The notes under the pieces were generated by a model. The model was not told where the DNA came from. It did not search any database and was given only the letters and a program-made list of their open reading frames with translations. The translations under genes and the position numbers were made by a program. A stretch of 64,000 nucleotides of DNA. Source: Massilia sp. Se16.2.3. Its GTDB lineage: Bacteria > Pseudomonadota > Gammaproteobacteria > Burkholderiales > Burkholderiaceae_D. The stretch covers positions 3,286,001-3,350,000 of the forward strand of contig NZ_CP050451.1 of the NCBI RefSeq assembly GCF_014171595.1, in the 5' to 3' direction. This document shows, piece by piece, positions 1-10,200 of the stretch; the stretch's first letter is position 1; every line of letters starts with the position of its first letter.

Positions 1-199
1 AAAAGCGCGGCTGGAGCCCGGGCAATGGGCGGTGTTGACGCGTTGGCAAGCGGCCGGGCGTGCGTTCGCTTGCGCGTTTCGCAAGGGCGGCAAACGGTCG
101 CCACGAGTCTGGCTTCCCGGCACGAATGGCGGCGCGCCCTGTCATGGATGAGCTTTGTGTGGCAAACTGCGGGGTCAAAGTTGTCAAACACTAAAATAC

Positions 200-1474
200 A
201 TGAGCATCATCCACAAGCTGCCGTACGAATGGCTGGTCGGCCTGCGCTACACGCGCGCCGGCAAGCGCAGCGGCCGTAACCGGTTCATTTCCTTCATTTC
301 GCTCATTTCCGTGGCCGGCATCGCCCTCGGCGTGGCCGCGCTGATCGTGGTGCTGTCGGTCATGAACGGCTTCCAGAAGGAAGTCACCGACCGCATGCTG
401 TCGGTGCTGGCCCATGTCGAGATCTACGACCTGCGCGGCGCCATGCCGAACTGGCAGCAAGTCGAGCGTGACGCCCGCCGCAATCCGCAGGTGGCCGCGG
501 CCGCACCCTTTGTCGAGCTCCAGGGCATGCTGCTGCGCGACGGCGTGATGAAGCCGGTGCTGATGCGTGGGGTGCTGCCTTCGGCCGAAGTCACCGTCTC
601 CGACGTCGCGAAGCAGATGCGCCAGGGTAGCCTGGCCAGCCTGCGGCCCGGTTCCATGAATGTTGTGCTGGGCAGTGCGCTGGCGAAGAACCTGGGCGTG
701 CAGCCGGGCGAGCGCATCACGATGCTGCTCGCGAGCGGTTCCGGCAGCGGCGGAGGGACGCAGAACGCGCTGCCGCGTACCCGGACCTTCGTCGTTTCCG
801 GCATCTTCGAGGCCGGCCACTACGAATTCGATTCCGCGCTCGCGTTTGCCCACCTCGACGACGCCGCCATGGCCGCCCAGGTGAATGGCCCGTCCGGCCT
901 GCGCCTGCGCCTGCACGACATGCACCAGGCGCCCCGCGTGGCGGCCGAGCTGCGCCGCAGCATGGGGGGCGAACTGGTGATGCGCGACTGGTCGCAGGTA
1001 AACAGCATCTGGTTTGCCGCGGTCGGCTCGCAAAAGCGCATGATGTTCATCATCCTGGCGATGATCATCGCCGTGGCCGCCTTCAACCTCGTGTCGACGC
1101 TGGTGATGACAGTAAAGGACAAGCAGGCCGACATCGCCATCCTGCGCACGCTGGGCGCCTCGCCGCGCTCGATCATGAAGATCTTTGTCGTGCAGGGGAC
1201 GCTGGTGGGCATCCTTGGCGCCGCTCTCGGCGTGGCGATGGGCGTGCTGGTGGCGCTGAACGTCGACGTCATCGTTCCCCTCATCGAACGCGTGCTCGGG
1301 GTGCAGTTCCTGTCGAAAGAGATCTACCTGATCAGCGAAATTCCTTCCGATCTGCGCTGGCCCGACGTGCTCGCCATCGGCGGCTTCGCGGTACTGCTGG
1401 CCTTCCTGGCGACGCTCTACCCCAGCTGGGCTGCCGCACGCGTCAAGCCGGCCGAAGCGCTGCGCTACGAATGA
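200..1474 (+). CDS. lolC: Lipoprotein-releasing ABC permease, LolC/LolE family (first of two tandem copies)
   Basis: Inner-membrane permease of the Lol system, which extracts outer-membrane lipoproteins from the inner membrane and hands them to LolA. The 424-aa product has the family layout: a first membrane segment near residues 34-58 containing [15 protein letters not shown], a periplasmic domain to about residue 275, then three membrane segments (MMFIILAMIIAVAAFN, the stretch after MKIFVVQG, and [19 protein letters not shown]) ending in PAEALRYE, the typical FtsX-type C-terminus. I chose the ATG at 200 because [20 protein letters not shown] matches the start of the next gene. A near-identical paralogue follows after 37 bases and the ATPase gene lolD follows that, so the three look like one operon. 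In many betaproteobacteria a single LolC/E-type permease is thought to serve as a homodimer, so which copy does what is open. Confidence 0.92.
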   Translation: MSIIHKLPYEWLVGLRYTRAGKRSGRNRFISFISLISVAGIALGVAALIVVLSVMNGFQKEVTDRMLSVLAHVEIYDLRGAMPNWQQVERDARRNPQVAAAAPFVELQGMLLRDGVMKPVLMRGVLPSAEVTVSDVAKQMRQGSLASLRPGSMNVVLGSALAKNLGVQPGERITMLLASGSGSGGGTQNALPRTRTFVVSGIFEAGHYEFDSALAFAHLDDAAMAAQVNGPSGLRLRLHDMHQAPRVAAELRRSMGGELVMRDWSQVNSIWFAAVGSQKRMMFIILAMIIAVAAFNLVSTLVMTVKDKQADIAILRTLGASPRSIMKIFVVQGTLVGILGAALGVAMGVLVALNVDVIVPLIERVLGVQFLSKEIYLISEIPSDLRWPDVLAIGGFAVLLAFLATLYPSWAAARVKPAEALRYE

Positions 1475-1511
1475 GCCGCGATCACGAACCTGTTGCAAGA
1501 ATCGACGAACC

Positions 1512-2782
1512 ATGAGCTTCATCCAGAAACTTCCCTCGCATTTGCCCTATGAGTGGCTGGTCGGCCTGCGCTACACGCGTGCCGGCAGGGGCGCCGCCAA
1601 CAACGGCTTCATCTCCTTCATCTCGCTGATCTCGGTGGCCGGCATCGCGCTCGGCGTGGCGGCCCTCATCATCGTGCTGTCGGTGATGAACGGCTTCCAG
1701 AAGCAGGTGACCGACCGCATGCTGCAGGTGCTGGCCCATATCGAGGTGTTCGACCCGCGCGGCGACATGCCGCAGTGGCGCGAGGCCGAAACCCAGGCAC
1801 TGCGCCATCCTTCCGTGCGCGCCGCCGCGCCCTTCGTCGAGTCGCAAGGCCTGCTGCAGCAGGGCAGCGTAATGCGCCCGGCCAGCATTCGCGGGGTACT
1901 GCCCGAGGCCGAGCGCAAGGTGTCGGATGTGGCAAACACCATGCGCCAGGGCCGTTTCGAGTCGCTCACGCCCGGCAGCTTCCACATCGTGCTCGGCTAC
2001 GCGCTGGCGGGCGGGCTGGGTGTGCAGACGGGCGACAAGGTCACCATGCTGCTGGCCCAGGCGCAGACGACGCCCGCCGGCATGCTGCCGCGCATGCGCA
2101 CCTTCACCGTCTCGGGCATTTTTCGAATCCGGCCACGCCGAGTTCGACGCCAGCCTGGCCTTCATCAACATCGAGGATGCCGAGCGCATGGAGCGCCTGT
2201 CGGCACCGGCCGGCCTGCGCCTGCGCATCGCCGACATGCGCCAGGCGCCGCAGGTGGCGGCTGAACTGGAAAAATCGATGCCGGGCGACCTGGTCATGCG
2301 CGACTGGTCGGCGCTCAACGCGGTCTGGTTCGGCGCCGTACAGACCGAAAAAAAGATGATGTTCATTATCCTCACCCTGATCATCACGGTGGCTGTCTTC
2401 AACCTGGTCTCGACCCTGGTGATGACGGTCACCGACAAGCAGGCCGACATCGCCATCCTGCGCACGCTCGGTGCGTCGCCAGGCTCGATCATGAAGATCT
2501 TCATGGTGCAGGGGGCGCTGGTCGGCCTGCTCGGCACCGCGCTGGGCGTGGGCGGCGGCGTGCTCGTCGCCCTGAACATCGATGTCATCGTTCCATTCAT
2601 TGAACATTTGTTGGGAGTGCAGTTCTTGTCGAAGGATATCTATCAATACAGCGCCGTCCCCTCGGACATGCAGTGGCCGGACGTCGTCACCATCGGCCTG
2701 GTCGCCGTCGTGCTGGCCTTCCTGGCCACGCTCTACCCGAGCTGGTCGGCCTCGCGCGTGAAACCCGCGGAGGCGCTGCGCT

Positions 2783-2790
<8 letters not shown>
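1512..2790 (+). CDS. lolC: Lipoprotein-releasing ABC permease, LolC/LolE family (second tandem copy, one frameshift)
   Basis: Second LolC/E-type permease, clearly a tandem duplicate of the preceding gene: the start ([20 protein letters not shown]), the [15 protein letters not shown] block and the C-terminal [17 protein letters not shown] are nearly the same. The frame breaks at the five-T run 2119-2123. Removing one T restores [18 protein letters not shown], exactly as in the upstream copy, and gives a protein of about 425 aa. Both halves are otherwise well preserved, so a sequencing indel is more likely than decay, although one copy of a duplicated pair could also be dying. The stop codon overlaps the lolD start by eight bases, which suggests translational coupling. 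Confidence 0.88.
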
Positions 2791-3481
<691 letters not shown>

Positions 3482-3489
3482 GGGCCCCC

Positions 3490-4301
3490 ATGTGGATCGA
3501 CACCCACTGCCACCTGGACGCACGCGAATTCGGCACCGAGGCCCCGCGGTGGCCGCGCGTGCGGCGGCGGGCGGGGTGGCGATGATCGTGCTGCCCGCTG
3601 TCGAACGCGGCAACTTCGCCGCGGTGGCGCAGCTGGCCCACACCCAGCCGAACGCCTGCTATGCGCTGGGCATCCACCCGATCTGCGTGCCCCAGGCGCT
3701 TGACGAAGACCTGGATGCCTTGCGCGCGGCGGTACAGGGGGCGATGGGCGATCCGCGCTTCGTGGCGATCGGCGAGATCGGTCTCGATTTCTTCATCCCG
3801 CACCTGTGCGAGCCGGCCATGCGCGAGAAGCAGGAGCGCTTCCTGCGCGCCCAGCTGCGTATCGCGCGCGACTTCGGCCTGCCGGTGCTGACCCACGTGC
3901 GCCGCTCGCAGGACCAGGTGCTGAAACACCTGCGCCAGATCACGCCGCCGTCCGGCATCGCCCATGCATTCAACGGCTCCTTCCAGCAGGCCGGGAGCTT
4001 CATCAAACTGGGCATGCACCTCGGCTTTGGCGGCGCCATGACCTTTACGCGCGCGCTGCAGATCCGGCGCCTGGCGGCCGAGCTGCCGCTCGCTTCCATC
4101 GTGCTCGAGACCGACGCGCCCGACATTGCCCCGACGGGTGCACCGGGCCGCAACAGTCCGGAACAGCTGCCGGCCATCGGTGCCGCACTGGCTGCCATTC
4201 GCGGCATCCCGGTCGACGAGTTGCGGCCGGCGGCATGGGAGGCCTCGCTGACCGCGATCCCGCGCCTGGCGCCACTGCTGGCGGCTGCGGCGGCTTCCTG
4301 A
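3490..4301 (+). CDS. TatD family metal-dependent hydrolase (one frameshift)
   Basis: Member of the TatD/YcfH family of metal-dependent hydrolases and DNases. The ATG at 3490 gives MWIDTHCHLDAREFGTE with the metal-binding HCH motif. The frame then breaks near 3541-3546, where one base is missing, and the rest follows in another frame: GEIGLDFF, LPVLTHVRRSQD, GIAHAFNGSFQQA and LETDAPDIAP carry the remaining conserved Glu, His and Asp residues. The corrected protein is about 270 aa, normal for the family. Starting only from the downstream frame would lose the first metal ligands, so the gene should be read across the break. It closely follows lolD. Confidence 0.85.
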
Positions 4302-4425
4302 ATCGAGGGCAGGCGGGTAGCCGGGCTCTACTGGTCATACATACAGTCGACGCGGTCCTGCGTGCGAAGTTCGCGACAAGCGGCCTGAGCCCGATGACAC
4401 GGCGCAACTGTGTAATGTCGGGTTC

Positions 4426-7267
4426 GTGCGACCATGGCGTTTTGGGGTCGGGGAGACGGCATTGGACAGCGCGAGCGCATTCCTGCGGGTGCTACAGCAC
4501 GAGAAATCGCTCACTACCGCGCACCGCGTCCTGCGCCTGCGCCTGGCCCGGGGCGAAGCCGCCAGCGACGCCGCGGCCGACCGGCTCGACGACATCCTGC
4601 TACCGCAGCGCATCGCCGGCAGCGAGTCGATTTGCGGCGGCATCGAGTATCGCGTCTCCTGCGTCGCCAGCGACGCGTCGCTGCCGCTGAAGGAACTGAT
4701 CGCGCTGCCGGCCGAAATCCAGGTCGTCACCGATCGCGGCGGCCTGCGCAGCATCTGTGGCATCGTCACCGAAGCCCGTTCGGGCGACAGCGACGGCAGC
4801 CTGGCCACCTATCAGCTGGTGCTGCGCGACGCGCTCGCCGTGATGGAAAAGCGCGTCAACAGCCGCATCTTCCGCAACCTGAACGAACTGCAGATCGTCC
4901 AAGTGCTGTTCGACGAGTGGCGCCATGCCAACGCGGTGCTGGCGGGCGCTTTTGAATACGAGTTTGACGCGCTGCTCGACCTGCGCCAGTATCCCGCGCG
5001 CGAGCAGACCATGCAGTACAACGAATCGGACGCCGCTTTCGTGCGTCGCCTGCTGCGCCGGCGCGGCATCTGCTGGTGCGTGCGTCCTGGCCGCGCACGC
5101 ACCAGCAGCGTGGAGCCGGATCGCGACGCGGTGCCGGCGCACACCCCGGTGCTGTTTGCCGATGCCAGCCACCTGCCGCAGAGCGCGGCCGGCAGCCTGC
5201 GCTATCACCGCGATGACGCGACCGGCGAGCGCGATGTCGTCACCACCGGGGCGGCGCGCGCCGCCTGAGCGCGGGCAGCGCCGGCCGCCATAGCTGGGAT
5301 TACAAGGGCGCCGGTGGCGGCGCCTTCATGGCCAGCACCGCCCGCAGCGCAGTCGACCAGGGCAATCACGGCAATGCCCTGGCCGCCACGCTCGACGACT
5401 ACCAGGTCGAGGCACCGCACACCGGCAACGACAGCGACGACCACTGGCGGCTTGGCGAACTGCGCATGCGGCGCCACGAGTTCGAATCGAAGTGCTTCCA
5501 TGGCGAGGGCACGGTGCGCGACCTGCGCGCCGGCGAATACTTCGCGCTGGAAGACCATCCCGAGATCGACACCCATGCGCCCAGCGAACGCGAGTTCGTC
5601 GTCACCGAACTGCGGGCGCAGGTGCGCAACAACCTGCCGGGCGAGCTGTCGGCGCGCGTCGAGCGACTGCTGGCGCGGAGCAGCTGGGCCGAGGCCGGCG
5701 ACGACGATGCCAATGTCCGTATCGGCTTCACCGCGGTGCGCCGCGGCGTGCCGGTGGTGCCGGCTTTCGACGCGCGCACCGACCTGCCGCATCCGCCGCT
5801 GCAAAGCGCACTCGTGGTCGGCCCCGAGCACGAAGAGGTGCATTGCGATGCGCTCGGTCGCGTCAAGATCCGCTTTCCCGGCATGCGCAGCGGCGACCAC
5901 GAACACGCGGGCGGCGCTGGTGCCTCGGATTCCGCGCGCGATTCGGCCTGGGTGCGCGTCGCCTCGAACTGGGCCGGCAACGGTCCCGGCGCCCAGCAGT
6001 GCGGCGCACTGTCGCTGCCGCGCGTCGGCAGCGAGGTCCTGGTGGCCTTCCTCGGGGCGATCCCGACAAGCCGGTCGTGCTCTCGCAGCTGTTCAACGGC
6101 CGCGCGGTGCCGCCTGCGCTCAGCGCGAACGGCGCGCTGCCGGGCAACCGCTACCTGTCCGGCCTGCGCAGCCGCGAGATCGGCGGACGGCGCGGCAGCC
6201 AGCTGCGTTTCGACGACACCCGCGGCCAGATCAGCGCCCAGCTGGCGAGCGACCACGCCGGCACCGAGCTCAATCTCGGCTGGCTGACGCGCGCGCGCGC
6301 CGACGGCGAGGGCGAGCCCGGGGGCGAGGGCGCCGAGCTGCGCACCGACAAGGCCGTCGCCGTGCGCGGGGGGCAGGGCGTGCTGATCAGCGCAGAAGCG
6401 GGCGAGGGCGGCCAGCTGGAACGCGAGGCCCTGGTTGGCCTGGCCGAGGTCATGCAGGGCGTGCTCGACGAAATGGCGCGCCAGGCGATCGACCACAACG
6501 AGGACGAGGAAGCGAAACCGCGCCTGGCCGAACTGGTTGAAAAACTGAAGCGCTGGCATGAAGGCTCGAACCTCGCCGAAGGCAAGGGCGGCGCGCCCAT
6601 CGTCGCCGCCAGCGGCCCGGCCGGGGTACTCGTCGCCAGCGAAGACAATGTCGCCATCGGCGCCCAGTCGAAGATCGACCTGGTGTCGGCGGCCGACACC
6701 GAGCTCTCTGCCGGCCGCAATATTTTTGTGCGCGCCGCCCGCAGCCTCAGCCTGTTCGCCTATTCGCTCGGCATGAAGCTCGTCGCCGGCCGCGGCAACC
6801 TGGTCCTGCAGACGCATGAAGGACATATCGAGATCAAATCGTCCGGCCGCATCAGCCTGATCGCCGCCGAAGGCATCGACCTGCAGGCGCCGCATGTGAA
6901 GGTGGTGTCCGAGGGTGCGCAGACGGAGTGGCGCGGCGGTGTGATTACCCAGCAAAGCAGCGGCGAGCAGGTGGTCAAGGCAACGCGAGTCGTGCACGGC
7001 GGCCCGGGCGGCGCCACGCCGACAGGCCTCGACCTGGCCAATGGCGACCTCGTCGCCGACGAGCGCTTCCTCGTGATCGACCGCCAGACCGGCAAGCCCG
7101 CCAAGGGCCAGCGCTACGTCGCCCGGCACCAGGACGGCACCACCATCGAAGGCGTGACGGACGATGAAGGCTTTACGGCGGTGTTGCAGACCTACGCCCT
7201 GGGGGATGCGGAGATCCGGTTGCTGGCCGATGAGGATGAGGCGTCGGCTAGCGCGGGCGCGGCATGA
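4426..7267 (+). CDS. vgrG: Type VI secretion tip protein VgrG with C-terminal adaptor-like extension (two frameshifts)
   Basis: Trimeric spike protein that caps the T6SS tube and carries effectors. The N-terminal part has the gp27-like fold features (IVQVLFDEWRHANAVLAG, LRQYPAREQTMQYNESDAAFVRRLL), then the gp5/OB region HCDALGRVKIRFPG, followed by VGSEVLVAFLGGDPDKPVVL, a DUF2345-like repeat region (IGAQSKIDLVSAADTELSAG) and a C-terminal segment DERFLVIDRQTGKPAKGQRY that resembles the transthyretin-like adaptor known in some VgrGs. Two single bases are missing: near 5247-5251, and in the four-G run 6054-6057, where one more G restores the frame. The corrected length is about 947 aa. The start is uncertain: GTG at 4426 or TTG at 4462. 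The genes that follow encode the likely cargo and its immunity proteins. No T6SS structural genes are in the window, so this is an orphan vgrG island here. Confidence 0.88.
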
Positions 7268-7358
7268 GGGCGGCCCGCGTGACAACGGACCTCGGTTATG
7301 GTGGCGGCAAACCGCGCGATGCAGTTCGTGTAATCATTTTTTGCGCAGGTGAACATTG

Positions 7359-8408
7359 ATGCTTCGAGTTCGCATGATCGCACCGTGGCTGCTTGCACTT
7401 GTTGTGACCGCAAGTGTACTTACGGTAGCCGCCAGGACGTCCCGGACCGCCGAAGACGTGGCGGAGGTATCGGCGCTGACCCGACAGACCAAAACAGTCT
7501 GCGTTGGCCGGTTCCTGATCGACGTGCCGGAGCAGGCGCAGGTACGCATCGAACCGGCGATGGTGAGTGGTTTCGACATCACTCGCTCGAATGAAGTAGC
7601 GCGGAGTTTCGCTGCCAATCTAGCTGACAGAGAGCAGGTGTTGGCGGCAAAACCCAATATGCTGGGCAAACGGAACATCGAATCCGTGACCGATGTACGT
7701 GGCGGCGAATTCACTGGCAAGGTATTTGTTCACAGCCGCTACCGCAGCTACAGTATCGAGAGCGAAAAGCGTGTCTACAGCGACAGCGTTTCTGTGGAAG
7801 GGCATGTCCACAAGGACGGCGTGACGCTCAGCTTTGCAGCTGACACTTTCGATCCGGCGCAGACAGACCTCTTACCCCAACTGCTTGCCCGGCTTGTCAG
7901 CCGCGGCGACGAGGAAAACCCGGACGCTCGCGGATTTTGTATCAGCGGTGCATTTATCCAGGACAGTAATAAAGAAAGCCGTTCCGAAAGCATATCGATG
8001 TCTGCAAGGCTGTCTGGCCATCCCGATGTCGACATGGTTTTGTGGACGAATGCAGCCAGCATAAAAGGACCGATGCTGCTTGCGCGAAATGCTGCGGCAA
8101 TGGACTTGCTAACGCGGGCACGCTCGCGCACTTTGCGTGAGGGTAGCCGCGTGATCCATCGCATGGCCGGTGAGGAGGTCGCGCTGAAAGTGGCTGAAAT
8201 GAACCTCGCCACGGTGTACGGCTTCGCGTGGGAGACCCGAGGGACAGATGACAACGTCGCCGTTCCGCATCTGTCATTTGAAATGGATTCTGGTGTCAAT
8301 CCGCGCGCGGGCGGCAAACCGGTGTCGTCCAGCTTGAGCGAAGATGCCATGCTCATGCTTTGGGGCGCGATTTCATCCAGCATCCGCCCGCGAGCGCAAC
8401 ATGACTGA
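7359..8408 (+). CDS. Tli4-like T6SS immunity protein (copy A)
   Basis: A 349-aa protein with an N-terminal hydrophobic segment (MIAPWLLALVVTASVLTV) that would place it in the periplasm, as expected of a protein guarding against a periplasmic phospholipase. I recognise the block KTVCVGRFLIDVPEQAQV near the N-terminus, HSRYRSYS in the middle and NPRAGGKPVSSSLSEDAML at the C-terminus as the Tli4-type immunity pattern. The same blocks recur in the gene at 10197. The ATG at 7359 follows an AGGTG ribosome site, and a TTG three bases earlier is less likely. The gene begins 91 bases after vgrG and overlaps the downstream lipase gene by eight bases. Base composition drops clearly compared with vgrG. 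The immunity role is inferred from context and family resemblance. Confidence 0.75.
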   Translation: MLRVRMIAPWLLALVVTASVLTVAARTSRTAEDVAEVSALTRQTKTVCVGRFLIDVPEQAQVRIEPAMVSGFDITRSNEVARSFAANLADREQVLAAKPNMLGKRNIESVTDVRGGEFTGKVFVHSRYRSYSIESEKRVYSDSVSVEGHVHKDGVTLSFAADTFDPAQTDLLPQLLARLVSRGDEENPDARGFCISGAFIQDSNKESRSESISMSARLSGHPDVDMVLWTNAASIKGPMLLARNAAAMDLLTRARSRTLREGSRVIHRMAGEEVALKVAEMNLATVYGFAWETRGTDDNVAVPHLSFEMDSGVNPRAGGKPVSSSLSEDAMLMLWGAISSSIRPRAQHD

Positions 8409-10200
8409 GCCGACGCGACCGATTCGCCAACCGACAGTCGACGCCGACGGGAGCCTGGTTGCCCGTAGTGTCGTCACGCCCAAGGCCTTTAAGGTTCGCG
8501 CGAAGGTGACGGTAGGCTCGCGCAGGGTCATCCCGGTCATCTTCGTTCCCGGAATCATGGGTAGCAATCTACGCGTGCGCGTGGACGCTGATGCAAAGCG
8601 CGACGATTCCCGCACGGAGCTGCCGTCAACCGGCCGACCGGGCAAAGGAGCTGCAGACCGAGCGAACAACGACTACGCAAAGGATAAGACGGATCTAACC
8701 CAGCCAGGCGCGCCTGCCTGGCGTCCCCCTAACGGTTACATCGACGGTTTATTCGAAGCGTTCGCGTGGAAGCAGCGCAAACCCGACCTGCGTCAGAAGA
8801 TTCTCCATCCGTCGTCACTCGAGGTCGATGACGATGGCGAGCTCGGCGACGCGCCGCCCGGATTGAGCCAGGAAGAGATGCGCGCGCGCGGCTGGGGTGA
8901 AGTGCACCAGGATTCATACGGCGCGGTCCTGATCGAACTGCAGAAGTATTTGGATACTACCTTTCGCCTGAATGTGCGCCGGGAGCGCGAAATCCGGGAC
9001 CATTGGAAGCGGGTAATGCAATGCGACCCGGCACGCTGGGGCGTGCGCAAGATAGCGCGCATTACCGAGTCCGAACTCGAACACTACGCCGCTTTCCAGT
9101 ATCCCGTCTACGCCGTCGGCTACAACTGGCTCGAATCATGTGCGGCCTCGGCACAACGCTTAAGCCAACGGATTGACGAGATCAAGCATTTCTGGAATTC
9201 ACGCAAACATGAGTGCGAACGAGTCATTATTGTTACGCATTCCATGGGTGGCCTGGTCGCACGTGCTTGTGCGCGCAGTCGCGCAAAAGATCGGGATGAC
9301 CCAGCGGATATCGCCGGCATAATCCACGGCGTGATGCCGGCCTTGGGCGCTCCGGTCGCTTATCGGCGAATTGCAGGCGGCACTGAAGGCGAACGCTACA
9401 GCAATGGCTTTATCGATAACCTCAAAGCCAACAGGTTCGTTGATATTGCCGGTACAACGCCAGAGCAGACGACTGCGGTCATGGCGACGTCGCCCGGCGT
9501 GCTCGAATTGCTTCCGAACCACCTCTACCCGAGGCCCTGGCTGCTGGTGAAAACCCTCAGTCGTGTAAATAACGAAGATAAAGAGCAACAAGTTTTGGCT
9601 TTACCAGCCGGCGACCCGTATGAGATGTATCGCGATACCGAATCTTGGTACCGCGTGATCAATCCCCATTTGGCTGATCCCGCAGGACTTTTCAAGAACC
9701 AGCCGGGCGGGGTAGCGGGTGTCATTCGTAAGGCAATCGATGCTGCAGAGCACATGCATCGTGAAATCCTGACCGTCGCCGAAAGTGAAGAGAAAGGCAC
9801 GGCCGGGTCGCCCTATTACCACCCTAATACCTATGCGTTTTATGGCTCCGATGCCGATCGGCGCGCATACGGCACGGTGTCATGGGCGGCTCGGGTGCCC
9901 CCGGCAAACGGAACGGCACTGACGTCTGCCAACACCGCCAACGCGCGCCCGGCCGGATACACACCCAAGGGGGGGCGCGAGGTCGTGATCGAAGGACGGA
10001 CAAAACTGCGATTCCACATGTGGGGGCAGGATGCGCCCGGTGACGATACAGTGCCACGGCAGTCCGCTTCCGGCGTCGACCAGCACGTGCGCGCCACATT
10101 TGCCGCGACTGGATTCGGTCACCAGGAGTGTTTCACAAATGGCGCAATGCTACTGCTTACGCGCCACTTGATCGTCAAGATTGTTCAAGGCATCAAATGA
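8401..10200 (+). CDS. Alpha/beta-hydrolase T6SS effector, lipase/esterase-like
   Basis: A 599-aa alpha/beta hydrolase without a visible signal peptide, consistent with delivery by T6SS. IPVIFVPGIMGSNLRV is the oxyanion-strand region seen in lecithin:cholesterol acyltransferase and PGAP1-like lipases. The nucleophile elbow is VTHSMGGLVA with Ser281 (Thr replaces the usual first Gly). GDDTVP supplies Asp548/549, and FGHQECF supplies His574, together a plausible triad. A variable lid-like middle lies between residues 300 and 540. It lies between two Tli4-like immunity genes, overlapping one by eight bases and the other by four, and downstream of vgrG. This is the usual arrangement for a phospholipase effector of the Tle type, so antibacterial lipid hydrolysis is the likely role. 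I cannot assign it to a numbered Tle family with certainty, and Tle4 is only suggested by the immunity neighbours. Composition is lower in GC than the flanks. Confidence 0.75.
   Translation: MTEPTRPIRQPTVDADGSLVARSVVTPKAFKVRAKVTVGSRRVIPVIFVPGIMGSNLRVRVDADAKRDDSRTELPSTGRPGKGAADRANNDYAKDKTDLTQPGAPAWRPPNGYIDGLFEAFAWKQRKPDLRQKILHPSSLEVDDDGELGDAPPGLSQEEMRARGWGEVHQDSYGAVLIELQKYLDTTFRLNVRREREIRDHWKRVMQCDPARWGVRKIARITESELEHYAAFQYPVYAVGYNWLESCAASAQRLSQRIDEIKHFWNSRKHECERVIIVTHSMGGLVARACARSRAKDRDDPADIAGIIHGVMPALGAPVAYRRIAGGTEGERYSNGFIDNLKANRFVDIAGTTPEQTTAVMATSPGVLELLPNHLYPRPWLLVKTLSRVNNEDKEQQVLALPAGDPYEMYRDTESWYRVINPHLADPAGLFKNQPGGVAGVIRKAIDAAEHMHREILTVAESEEKGTAGSPYYHPNTYAFYGSDADRRAYGTVSWAARVPPANGTALTSANTANARPAGYTPKGGREVVIEGRTKLRFHMWGQDAPGDDTVPRQSASGVDQHVRATFAATGFGHQECFTNGAMLLLTRHLIVKIVQGIK

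Noticed and set aside
25..279. A short open frame at the left edge
   Set aside because: No recognisable sequence, and it runs into the start of lolC in another frame. The first 199 bases probably hold the lol promoter and the end of an unseen gene.
5399..7285. A 628-codon minus-strand frame opposite vgrG
   Set aside because: Its translation is Arg/Gln/His/Ala-rich without motifs, while the plus strand encodes conserved VgrG sequence.
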